DNA of 64,000 bases, from contig SABC01000005.1 in the NCBI GenBank assembly GCA_009929175.1, forward strand, positions 1 to 64,000, written 5' to 3'. The stretch's first letter is position 1, and the number at the start of each line of letters is the position of its first letter. Origin of the DNA: Bacteroidia bacterium. GTDB lineage: Bacteria; Bacteroidota; Bacteroidia; Bacteroidales; UBA932. The position numbers and the translations under genes were made by a program. The notes below the pieces were generated by a model. That model was not told the origin of the DNA, searched no databases, and saw nothing but the letters and a program-made list of their open reading frames with translations. Positions 19,739 to 28,553 of the stretch are shown one piece after another.

Positions 19739-20977
19739 CTATTTTTCAGGCTCTGGTGCAAGGGTACCTGTAAACTTATCTATCATCTTTTTGGCGTACG
19801 GGAGCTTGATTGCCATGCTTTTTTTATTTTGGGATGGGATGTTGTACATGGCATCAACCATGATAGCTTCACAAATTGACCTCAACCCCCTGGCTCCTAG
19901 CCTGAACTCAACTGCTGTCTCTACAATGTATTCCAGCACATCATCTTCGAAGGTAAGCTTAACTCCGTCCAGGTCGAATAGCTTGACATATTGCTTTACA
20001 AGTGCATTCTTGGGTTTAGTGAGGATATCCCTGAGTGCAGTCCTGTCAAGTGGTTCCAGGTAGGTCAGTACAGGTAACCTCCCGATGATCTCCGGAATCA
20101 GCCCATACGACCTGAGGTCCTGTGGTGCAATGTATTTTAGCATGTTCTGTCTGTCCACCTTATCTTTGATAACCGAAGTACCGTAACCAACGACCTGGGT
20201 GTTGAGCCTTTGGGATATCTTCCTGTCTATACCCTCGAAGGCTCCTCCGCAAATAAAGAGGATGTTCTTGGTATTAACAGGTATCAGCCTTTGTTCGGGA
20301 TGCTTCCTGCCTCCTTGGGGTGGTACGTTCACCACACTACCTTCCAACAATTTAAGCATAGCCTGCTGTACACCTTCTCCGGAAACGTCCCTGGTAATGG
20401 ATGGGTTGTCGCTTTTACGGGAAATCTTGTCAATCTCGTCTATGAACACAATTCCCCTTTGGGCCCGTTCCACGTCGTAATCGGCCTCTTGCAACAGCCT
20501 TGTAAGGATTGTTTCGACATCTTCGCCCACATATCCTGCCTCGGTGAGTACTGTGGCATCGACAATTGTAAAAGGCACATCAAGCATCCTGGCTATAGTC
20601 CTGGCAAGTAAAGTCTTACCTGTTCCGGTCGGGCCTACAAGCAAAATATTGGATTTCTCAAGGTCCAGTTCGTCATCACCAGGGTGGTTTATCCTTTTGT
20701 AATGATTGTATACAGCCACAGCAAGGTACTTTTTCGCCTGATCCTGACCTATCACGTATTGGTCCAAAAAGCGGGTTATTTCCTGGGGCTTTAACAGCTT
20801 GGAGTTTCCCTGGGGGCTCTTAGGTTTGCTCTTGGACATGGCCTCCTTTGAAAAATCGATAGCCTGTTGTGCACATTCATTGCAAATTGCGGCAATGTCC
20901 CCGGCGATAAGAACATCTACCTCTTCCCTTCCCCGCCCGCAAAAAGAGCAGAAGTCATTGTATTTGGATGAAGGCAT
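19739..20977 (-). CDS. clpX: ATP-dependent Clp protease ATP-binding subunit ClpX
   Basis: N-terminal zinc finger CSFCGRG...[42 protein letters not shown]. Confidence 0.97.
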   Translation of the reverse strand: MPSSKYNDFCSFCGRGREEVDVLIAGDIAAICNECAQQAIDFSKEAMSKSKPKSPQGNSKLLKPQEITRFLDQYVIGQDQAKKYLAVAVYNHYKRINHPGDDELDLEKSNILLVGPTGTGKTLLARTIARMLDVPFTIVDATVLTEAGYVGEDVETILTRLLQEADYDVERAQRGIVFIDEIDKISRKSDNPSITRDVSGEGVQQAMLKLLEGSVVNVPPQGGRKHPEQRLIPVNTKNILFICGGAFEGIDRKISQRLNTQVVGYGTSVIKDKVDRQNMLKYIAPQDLRSYGLIPEIIGRLPVLTYLEPLDRTALRDILTKPKNALVKQYVKLFDLDGVKLTFEDDVLEYIVETAVEFRLGARGLRSICEAIMVDAMYNIPSQNKKSMAIKLPYAKKMIDKFTGTLAPEPEK

Positions 20978-21652
20978 CTATTTCTTTTTTGGGTTAGTCA
21001 AAATTTCGTCAATCATACCGTACTCCTTAGCCTCTTGTGCCCTCATCCAGTAATCCCTGTCAGCATCCTTTTCTATCTGCTTCACGTTTTTGCCGGTATG
21101 AAAGGAGATGATTTCGTACAACTCTTTTTTGATAGTAACAATCTGTTTGGCTGTGATTTCAATATCACTTGCCTGTCCCTCTGCACCTCCCATCGGCTGG
21201 TGAATCATTACCCTTGAATGAGGTAATACCGACCGCTTTCCTTTGGCTCCTGCCGTCAGCAAAACGGCCGACATGGATGCGGCCATTCCTGTGCAAATAG
21301 TTGCAACATCCGAAGATACCAGCTGCATTGTGTCATAAATGCCAAGCCCTGCATAAACACTGCCTCCGGGAGAGTTTATGTAAAGCTGGATGTCCGACTT
21401 GCTCTCTGTGGAATCCAGGTAGAGCAACTGAGCCTGGATAATGTTAGCTACGTCGTCGTTGATAGGCACCCCCAGGAAAATGATCCTGTCCATCATCAAT
21501 CTGGAGAATACATCCATGGCTGCAACATTCAGCTGCCTCTCTTCTATGATGGTCGGGTTAATATATGCACCGTAAAGCGAATTTATCCTGTGAAGGGATA
21601 GACTGCTAATACCTCTGTGCTTGATTGCATATTTTTCAAAATCGGTAGCCAT
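20978..21652 (-). CDS. clpP: ATP-dependent Clp protease proteolytic subunit ClpP
   Basis: INSPGGSVYAGLGIYD, GMAASMSAVLL, RVMIHQPMGGA. Confidence 0.97.
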   Translation of the reverse strand: MATDFEKYAIKHRGISSLSLHRINSLYGAYINPTIIEERQLNVAAMDVFSRLMMDRIIFLGVPINDDVANIIQAQLLYLDSTESKSDIQLYINSPGGSVYAGLGIYDTMQLVSSDVATICTGMAASMSAVLLTAGAKGKRSVLPHSRVMIHQPMGGAEGQASDIEITAKQIVTIKKELYEIISFHTGKNVKQIEKDADRDYWMRAQEAKEYGMIDEILTNPKKK

Positions 21653-21672
21653 AAACCTTTTTTTTTGAATTG

Positions 21673-22998
21673 TTAATTTGTTAGTTCACGAAGCTTCTCA
21701 GGGGAGATGCTTTTTTTATCGAGTGTGATAACCGAACGTACATATCCCAGTACAAGGTCCTCCTCTACTTTTTCGTAAATCCTGCGTCCTTCCTTTTCAT
21801 TAGCCAAAAGTGACTCTGCATATTTGTCAATTTGGTCTTGTGGAGCGTTGTTAAGCCCGTACATCGCAAACTGGTAGTTTGCCACTTTTCTTGCGTGGTC
21901 CAGAAGGTCTTCACGGGTCACTGTAAGTTTTTGCTCACGGGTAATGCCCTGGCGTATCAACTGCCAGCGGAAATCCTTCAGGAACAGTCCAAAGTCCTTT
22001 TCAATCTCCTCCATTGTAAACTTGCCTTCGTTGGCAGTGAACAACCATCTTTTGAGGAACTCCTCCGGTAATGCTATTGCTGCTTTTTCGATCAGGGAAT
22101 CCCTGGCATCAAGCATGAACCTGTAATCGCTCTCTTGCTCATACTCACCTTGCATCCTTTCAGTTATCTTAGCATCAAACTCATCTTTGCTATTAACTGA
22201 TCCTGGACCGAAAACCCTGTCGTAAAACTCCTGGTTCTCCTCGGCATCCTTAAAGCGTTTGACCTCTTGGATTACTACGGTATAGATCGGAGACAATCCT
22301 TCCAGCTCCTCTTTCTTAACCTTGAGCATTGCAGCCCTGTCGGTTTCGTTTTCGAAAGTCTTATTGACATCTATTTCGAAGCTGTCACCACTCTTCTTTC
22401 CGATGAACTGCTCTTTTGCAGAGGCATCGGTTATAGAGCGTAAAGCAATGTAAGTACCTTCTACCCTGTTCTCTTCCTGGACCAAATCGGCGATAATGAA
22501 ATCATCCTCCTCTACACTCTCAGTGTTTTCAAGTGTTCCAAACTGCTTCCTTAGGTTGGAGACATATTGCTCCCTCTCTTTTTCAGAAATCTCAACCTCA
22601 TAATATGGGATTTTGTCTTCAGAAGTGAGGGATAGCTCAAACTTAGGAGCTAGGGCAAGATCAAATGAGACTGAGAATTCTTCGTCTTTTTCCCAGTCAA
22701 TAGGTTTTTGCTCACTTTCGTTCGGGAGAGGTTCTCCAATGATATTGAGTTTGTTTTCGGTAATATAATTGTTAAGACCGTCAGAAATGACACCATTAAC
22801 TGCATCCAGCATAGCTGAATGGCCATGCATCTTTTCTATCAGGGAAACAGGAGCCATCCCTTTGCGGAAACCTTTGATATCGGCATCGCGGCGAAACTTT
22901 TTGAGAATATCCTTTTTCTTTTCGGCATAATCCTCTTTTCCAATGTTTAAGGTGACTACCAAGGTCAAGTCATCTACATTTTTTTGTGTGATTTTCAT
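21673..22998 (-). CDS. tig: Trigger factor
   Basis: FRRDADIKGFRKGMAPVSLIEKMHG motif; upstream of clpP-clpX. Confidence 0.93.
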   Translation of the reverse strand: MKITQKNVDDLTLVVTLNIGKEDYAEKKKDILKKFRRDADIKGFRKGMAPVSLIEKMHGHSAMLDAVNGVISDGLNNYITENKLNIIGEPLPNESEQKPIDWEKDEEFSVSFDLALAPKFELSLTSEDKIPYYEVEISEKEREQYVSNLRKQFGTLENTESVEEDDFIIADLVQEENRVEGTYIALRSITDASAKEQFIGKKSGDSFEIDVNKTFENETDRAAMLKVKKEELEGLSPIYTVVIQEVKRFKDAEENQEFYDRVFGPGSVNSKDEFDAKITERMQGEYEQESDYRFMLDARDSLIEKAAIALPEEFLKRWLFTANEGKFTMEEIEKDFGLFLKDFRWQLIRQGITREQKLTVTREDLLDHARKVANYQFAMYGLNNAPQDQIDKYAESLLANEKEGRRIYEKVEEDLVLGYVRSVITLDKKSISPEKLRELTN

Positions 22999-23033
22999 AA
23001 AATATCTAATTTTGTCAATATCAGCTTAATAAG

Positions 23034-23070
23034 TAAAAAGCAGATATCCCAAAGGGAATCTGCCTTTTAT
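23034..23070 (-). terminator. Terminator downstream of tRNA-Leu
   Basis: GCAGAT-at-CCC-aaa-GGG-a-ATCTGC hairpin with T-rich flanks on both strands. Confidence 0.65.
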
Positions 23071-23072
23071 TG

Positions 23073-23154
23073 TGCGGGCAAAGGGACTCGAACCCCCACG
23101 CCTCTCGGCACCAGATCCTAAGTCTGGCGCGGCTACCAATTACGCCATGCCCGC
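23073..23154 (-). tRNA. tRNA-Leu (anticodon UAG)
   Basis: Reverse complement GCGGGCATGGCGTAATTGGTAGCCGCGCCAGACTTAGGATCTGGTGCCGAGAGGCGTGGGGGTTCGAGTCCCTTTGCCCGCA. Cloverleaf with class II variable arm; anticodon loop CTTAGGA. Confidence 0.95.
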
Positions 23155-23219
23155 TTCTTTGAGGATTGCAAAGGTAAGCCTTTTTTTTTGTTGTGCAATA
23201 CCTGCTCCTCAAAAAAAAA

Positions 23220-24068
23220 TCAACTTTTTACCAGTTTCAGCATGGCCCAGTTCTCTTTTTCTTGTACGCAGAGAAGTTGTAATCCAAACTCCGCTGCCTT
23301 TGTGCATATGGTATCCTTGTCTTGGGTATAAAAACCACTCAGCAAAAGCGTACCGGCAGATCTAAGCCCGGCTGAGTATGATTCCATATGTGAAAGAATG
23401 ATGTTCCTGTTTATGTTGGCCAATATTATATCATATTTATCTGTCTCTATGAAAGTTTCGTCACCAGTAATAACCAAAACTGCATCCCCCACTCCGTTAA
23501 CCAAGCTGTTCTCAATAGCGGAGGAGGTTGCATCGGGATCGTTATCGATGGCTGTTACCGGATGTGCCGCACCTTTCAAGACTGACAGGATTGCAAGTAT
23601 GCCTGTTCCACACCCCATATCCATAACCGTTTTCCCGGCCATATCCGTATCCAGGACAGCCTCAATCATAAGTGATGTAGTCTGGTGGTGTCCTGTTCCG
23701 AACGCCATCTTGGGATCTATCACGATATTGTATTGGGTTGGTGGTAAATCTTTATGGAAACCAGCCTTGACCGTACACCTGCCGGCAACGGTGATCGGAG
23801 GAAAATTCTTTTCCCACTCTTCGTTCCAATTCCTTGACTCCGTTCTGGAGACTTGATAGTTTAGGGCAAAAGGGATTATTGCTTCAAAGGAAGAGACCTT
23901 TGAACTCAGCTTGTCAAGATCAAACCGCGAAGATGGCATATAAGCCTTGACATACGGCTCTTCGTAGACAAAACTCTCAAAAGGGAGTTCATCCAAAAAA
24001 GCAGCCAATATATCGGCATACTCATCATTGCAAGGTTGCAAACTGAATATTACCTCGTGATAATCCAT
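23220..24068 (-). CDS. prmA: Ribosomal protein L11 methyltransferase
   Basis: AFGTGHHQTTSLMIEA, VMDMGCGTGILAILSV, DIILANINRNI. Confidence 0.95.
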   Translation of the reverse strand: MDYHEVIFSLQPCNDEYADILAAFLDELPFESFVYEEPYVKAYMPSSRFDLDKLSSKVSSFEAIIPFALNYQVSRTESRNWNEEWEKNFPPITVAGRCTVKAGFHKDLPPTQYNIVIDPKMAFGTGHHQTTSLMIEAVLDTDMAGKTVMDMGCGTGILAILSVLKGAAHPVTAIDNDPDATSSAIENSLVNGVGDAVLVITGDETFIETDKYDIILANINRNIILSHMESYSAGLRSAGTLLLSGFYTQDKDTICTKAAEFGLQLLCVQEKENWAMLKLVKS

Positions 24069-24826
24069 CAGAAAGACTTGATGATTGCTGCAAAATCCTG
24101 GGCAATCAGGGATGCACCACCAATCAAGCCTCCATCAACATTTTCCATGGAAAAGAGCTCTTTTGCATTGGATGGTTTGCAGCTGCCTCCGTATAAAACA
24201 GGAGTCTGATCGGCATAGGAGGGGAACTTGTCTGCAATCACTCTCCTTATATAGGCATGCATCTCCTCTGCCTGGTCCGAAGTGGCTGTTTTACCTGTGC
24301 CAATTGCCCAGACAGGTTCGTATGCTACCACCACGTTAGCCAGTTCCACTCCTCTAAGCTTGTAGAGTACCTCCTTTATCTGGCTGGCCACAACCTCAAA
24401 ATGTCGGTTTGACTCACGTTCTTCCAGCTTTTCTCCCACACAAAAGATTGGGTGAAGTCCGGCAGCGAGTACCAAATTGATCTTTTTGAGCAAAATTTCG
24501 TTAGTTTCACCATAATATTCCCTTCTTTCGGAGTGGCCAAGAATCACATACTTGCAGGACAGCTCCTTGAGCATGTTTACAGAGACCTCTCCGGTATAGG
24601 CTCCTGACTCTGTGCTGGCGCAGTTTTGGGCGGCAAGGATTACACGGCTTTTCTCCTCTTTAAGTATCCTGCCTACGCTCTCGAGATGTGTAAAAGGGGG
24701 TGATATGATAATCTCTGCAGGTGTCTCCATTTCCCTGGCCAAAAAACATATCTGTTTTGCCAAAAGTGCCCCCTCGGCAACAGTAGTGTTCATTTTCCAA
24801 TTTCCGGCAACTATTTTCTTTCTCAT
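24068..24826 (-). CDS. tpiA: Triose-phosphate isomerase
   Basis: MRKKIVAGNWKMN, YVILGHSERREYYGE, VVAYEPVWAIGTGKTA, YGGSCKPSNA. Confidence 0.98.
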   Translation of the reverse strand: MRKKIVAGNWKMNTTVAEGALLAKQICFLAREMETPAEIIISPPFTHLESVGRILKEEKSRVILAAQNCASTESGAYTGEVSVNMLKELSCKYVILGHSERREYYGETNEILLKKINLVLAAGLHPIFCVGEKLEERESNRHFEVVASQIKEVLYKLRGVELANVVVAYEPVWAIGTGKTATSDQAEEMHAYIRRVIADKFPSYADQTPVLYGGSCKPSNAKELFSMENVDGGLIGGASLIAQDFAAIIKSF

Positions 24827-24853
24827 ATTATTTGATAGTTAAGTTATTTCACT

Positions 24854-25960
24854 GTGAACCGCAAAATTACAAAAATAAAATCAAAGCGTTTTATCTTTTT
24901 TTCCACTATCTTAGCAGCCAAAAAGATAACCAAAGCATTGAACAATAAAGGCAAATATATAACCAGTTATACAGTAATAGCAATTTCACTTGTTATATTT
25001 ATAACCCTTAACCTGTTACTTGGTTCAGTGTTGCTGCCGGCAAAAGAGATCATAGCTGCCCTTACGGGAGGCGATGCCCCCTTACCTGTTCAAAACATAA
25101 TGTTTTCCCACAGAATACCAAAGGCAATCACTGCGCTGTTGGCAGGAGCTGCGTTATCGGTCTGTGGATTGCAGATGCAGACCTTATTCCGTAATCCTCT
25201 TGCAGATCCGTACATACTTGGGATAAGTTCGGGGGCAGGACTCGGCGTAGCTCTGTTTGTAATGGGTTTTTCGGCGTTTGGGATTTCCCTCTCCTCCTCT
25301 TTTGCTGCAAACATGGGAATTGTCTTTGCTGCATGGCTGGGGGCATTTGGAGTGACCCTCCTTATCCTGCTGGTCTCATCCAGGCTCAAGGACAACATCT
25401 CGTTGCTCATATTCGGTATAATGATTGCGAGTGTCACTGGTGCAATAATTTCACTGATCCAGTATTTCTCTTCCTCTGCCGACCTCAAAATATTTGTACT
25501 CTGGACAATGGGTAGCTTTTCCGGAATTTCAAAAGAGGGAATATGGATCATGTTCATGATTGTACTTGCCGGGAGTGCACTATCGGTATACAATATAAAA
25601 GACCTCAACGCCCTTTTGTTGGGAGAGGCCTATGCAAAAAGCTTAGGGGTGAACCTGGATTACACCCGTAAAAGGATACTCATAGCTACCACACTGTTGG
25701 CTGGCAGTGTCACAGCATTCTGCGGCCCCATTGGATTCATAGGTATAGCTGTGCCCCATATTGCAAGGATGATCTTCCGTAACGCCGACCATAAAGTACT
25801 GTTACCAGCCACTGCCCTATTAGGTGCATCGCTTATGATAATTGCAGATACCATTTCCCAGATGCCGGGACAACCTGAAGTTCTACCGATAAATACCGTC
25901 AGTGCTTTGCTTGGAGTACCGGTAATCCTGGTCATAATCCTAAAGAGTAAATTCTTGTAA
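24854..25960 (+). CDS. FecCD-family ABC transporter permease (iron/cobalamin type)
   Basis: HRIPKAITALLAGAALSVCGLQMQTLFRNPLADPYILGISSGAGLG and GPIGFIGIAVPHIARM. Start uncertain; the true start may be a TTG near 24938. Confidence 0.9.
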   Translation: MNRKITKIKSKRFIFFSTILAAKKITKALNNKGKYITSYTVIAISLVIFITLNLLLGSVLLPAKEIIAALTGGDAPLPVQNIMFSHRIPKAITALLAGAALSVCGLQMQTLFRNPLADPYILGISSGAGLGVALFVMGFSAFGISLSSSFAANMGIVFAAWLGAFGVTLLILLVSSRLKDNISLLIFGIMIASVTGAIISLIQYFSSSADLKIFVLWTMGSFSGISKEGIWIMFMIVLAGSALSVYNIKDLNALLLGEAYAKSLGVNLDYTRKRILIATTLLAGSVTAFCGPIGFIGIAVPHIARMIFRNADHKVLLPATALLGASLMIIADTISQMPGQPEVLPINTVSALLGVPVILVIILKSKFL

Positions 25961-25962
25961 CC

Positions 25963-26739
25963 ATGGCAGAGCAACTTATACGAGAGGGGGAAATCCTAAG
26001 ACTGGAGCAGTTGTCACTTGGATACAACAAAACCATCTACAGCAACATCAACGCTGGTGCTTTGGTTTCCGAAATGATAGGGGTGGTAGGGGCAAACGGA
26101 ACCGGTAAAAGCACACTGCTCCGTTCAATATCGGGAATATTACCTTACCGCTCGGGTAAAATTGAACTTTTTGGAAAAAGGATAGAGAAGTACAAAGGGA
26201 GCACACTTGCCTCAGTCATATCCTTTGTCCCATCACAAAGCCCCAGGGCCAGGAATTTCTCATTGGAGGATATGCTGGCAACAAGTTGTTACAGTAGGAC
26301 CAACTGGATAGGCAATATAACCCGCAAAGACCAACTGGTTATCCAGGAGTCAATTGCCAAGGTTGGGCTGGAAGGATATGAAAAAAGAGATATATCCACA
26401 CTGAGTGACGGGGAGTTCCAGCGGGCTGCCATTGCCAGGAGTCTGGCACAAGACAGCCGGATTATTTTGCTTGACGAACCTACTGCATTTTTGGACATTG
26501 CCAATAAAATAGTGATCACAAAACTATTGCGGAACATTTGCAACAACGAGCACAAAGCTATCATTTTCTCAACCCATGACCTGCAGCAAGCCGTGAAGAT
26601 GTGTGACAGGATATGGATAATGGGGCACGATCGGTTTTTTGACGGCACACCGGATGAACTCATGGAAAAAGGAGCCTTTGAACACATGTTCAAAGACTCC
26701 TCACTAAAATTCGACAAAAGTCTATTTACCTTCGTTTAG
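25963..26739 (+). CDS. ABC transporter ATP-binding protein (FepC/BtuD type)
   Basis: Walker A GANGTGKSTLL, LSDGEFQRAAIARSLAQ signature, ILLDEPTAFLD Walker B. Confidence 0.92.
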   Translation: MAEQLIREGEILRLEQLSLGYNKTIYSNINAGALVSEMIGVVGANGTGKSTLLRSISGILPYRSGKIELFGKRIEKYKGSTLASVISFVPSQSPRARNFSLEDMLATSCYSRTNWIGNITRKDQLVIQESIAKVGLEGYEKRDISTLSDGEFQRAAIARSLAQDSRIILLDEPTAFLDIANKIVITKLLRNICNNEHKAIIFSTHDLQQAVKMCDRIWIMGHDRFFDGTPDELMEKGAFEHMFKDSSLKFDKSLFTFV

Positions 26740-27918
26740 CATCCTGCCAATTGCCTTCGAGAGTCTTTTTACCCCCTCTTCGGTCTTCTCTTCGTCCATA
26801 AATGAGAAATTGATTCTCATAGTGTTTTTACCGGTACCATCACAATGGAAAGCCTCTCCAATAACAAAGGCAACATCTTCCTTGATGGCAACATTGAACA
26901 GTTCGGTAGCGTCATAACCCTCGGGAAGGGTGACAAACAAGAACAAACCACCTTCGGGCCTTGTCCAGCTGACACCTTCGGGCATATATTTTTCGAAACA
27001 AGAGAGCATATGATCCCTTTTCTTCTTGTACAAATCAATTGTCTTTCCCAGATTCTTTTCGAAAAGTCCCTTTTCAAAATAGCGGGCTGCAACCGCTTGG
27101 TCAAACACAGGTGTGCAAAGATCGGCAGATTGCTTGGCCACCACAAGGCGGTCGATGATCACTTCCGGGGCAATGATCCATCCGATACGGAATCCCGGAA
27201 GTACTGTTTTGGACAATGTCCCGAAAAGCATAACCCTTTCGTTGTTCATGGAGTATAGCAGCGGTTGTGGATCACCCTCAAAACGGATTTCACGGTAAGG
27301 ACTGTCTTCGATTATCAGCAAATCGTACTTTTCGGCAACTTCCAGCACCATCCTCCTCTGCTCCATGTTCATGGTAACTCCCGAAGGGTTCTGGAAATCG
27401 GGTATGGTGTATATGAACTTGGGTCTGCGGCCACTTTCAATCAGGGCGGTCACAACAGCTTCCAGCTCCTCATCCTTCCTGACTCCTATAGGTTTTGCCT
27501 GGTAACTCCAAAAAGCCTGAAGTGCACCTAAATAAGATGGCAAACCACATACGATTGTATCGCCCGGACTGATGAATATCCTGGATGTGAGATCGATAGC
27601 TTGCTGAGAAGAGGTTGTGATCAGGATGTTGTTTTTTGTAATATCCAAACCTTGGGCCCTGTACCTCTGGGCAAGGATTTCACGAAGCTTTGCGTTACCT
27701 TCGGTCGGTCCATATTGAAGGGCAGAAGTACTCTCTACCTCAAGGACTTCCTGCATGATCAGCTTGAGATCTTCTACAGGAAAAGTTCCGGGATTGGGGA
27801 ATCCTCCCGCAAATGAAATTACTTCGGGTCTGTTGGCAACGCTTAAAAGATCGCGGATAGCAGATCTCCTCATGCTTTTTGCGTTGTCCGACAAAATGTT
27901 TTGAATGTTAATAGCCAT
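26722..27918 (-). CDS. PLP-dependent aminotransferase (LysN/2-aminoadipate-like)
   Basis: SFAGGFPNPGTFP, YGPTEGNAKLREILAQR, IPDFQNPSGVTM, GTLSKTVLPGFRIGW. Confidence 0.9.
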   Translation of the reverse strand: MAINIQNILSDNAKSMRRSAIRDLLSVANRPEVISFAGGFPNPGTFPVEDLKLIMQEVLEVESTSALQYGPTEGNAKLREILAQRYRAQGLDITKNNILITTSSQQAIDLTSRIFISPGDTIVCGLPSYLGALQAFWSYQAKPIGVRKDEELEAVVTALIESGRRPKFIYTIPDFQNPSGVTMNMEQRRMVLEVAEKYDLLIIEDSPYREIRFEGDPQPLLYSMNNERVMLFGTLSKTVLPGFRIGWIIAPEVIIDRLVVAKQSADLCTPVFDQAVAARYFEKGLFEKNLGKTIDLYKKKRDHMLSCFEKYMPEGVSWTRPEGGLFLFVTLPEGYDATELFNVAIKEDVAFVIGEAFHCDGTGKNTMRINFSFMDEEKTEEGVKRLSKAIGRMLNEGK

Positions 27919-28085
27919 GTCCAAGTTTTTATTTTCAACAAAATTACTAATTTGTTATATAAATTCAAACTTTTATTAATTTTATTAATGAATTTAAAAC
28001 CATCTTCTAAATATATTCTGTTTTTGATAGATTTTATTATCAAGATTGTAATACAGTAAAAATTCAATCTCTGCAAAATATTTAA

Positions 28086-28093
28086 TACTTTTG
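28086..28093 (+). promoter_or_regulatory. -7 element (TACTTTTG) upstream of queD
   Basis: TAnnTTTG match 10 nt before ATG. Confidence 0.55.
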
Positions 28094-28103
28094 TACAAAA
28101 AAT

Positions 28104-28553
28104 ATGTCAATAATAAGAGTAACAAAAGAATTCCGGTTTGAGGGGGCACACGCCCTGACCGATTATGACGGGAAATGTCGTTTCATACACGGCCACTCCT
28201 ACCGGATGTTTGTCACCCTCAGGGGAAAACCTGTAGAAAAGCAGGGCGACCCTAAATCGGGAATGGTGATTGACTTTTCCCAACTGAAGGATATTGTCAA
28301 CCAACATATAACTGATATTTACGACCATGCTTTGCTACTAAGGGAAGATGCCGTTTTGGCCGACGAAATTGCATCTGCATATTGCAATGTATTCAAGACT
28401 CCTTTCCAGCCCACCTGCGAAAACCTGGCAATACATTTTGCCGGGATCCTTCAACGAGAGTTGCCGGGCCATCTGGAGCTATACAGCATCAAGCTTTACG
28501 AAACAGCCACCTCCTACGTGGAGTGGGTTGCACAAGACAACATGCAAAAATGA
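28104..28553 (+). CDS. queD: 6-carboxy-5,6,7,8-tetrahydropterin synthase family protein
   Basis: FRFEGAHAL, CRFIHGHSYRMFVTL, DYDH-like DIYDHALLL, E in SIKLYETATSYVEW. Confidence 0.88.
   Translation: MSIIRVTKEFRFEGAHALTDYDGKCRFIHGHSYRMFVTLRGKPVEKQGDPKSGMVIDFSQLKDIVNQHITDIYDHALLLREDAVLADEIASAYCNVFKTPFQPTCENLAIHFAGILQRELPGHLELYSIKLYETATSYVEWVAQDNMQK

Noticed and set aside
28382-28549. 5' extension of polA in the ORF track
   Set aside because: Overlaps queD out of frame; the conserved PolA N-terminus MKKLILIDGHALIFK starts at 28550 with ATGA coupling.
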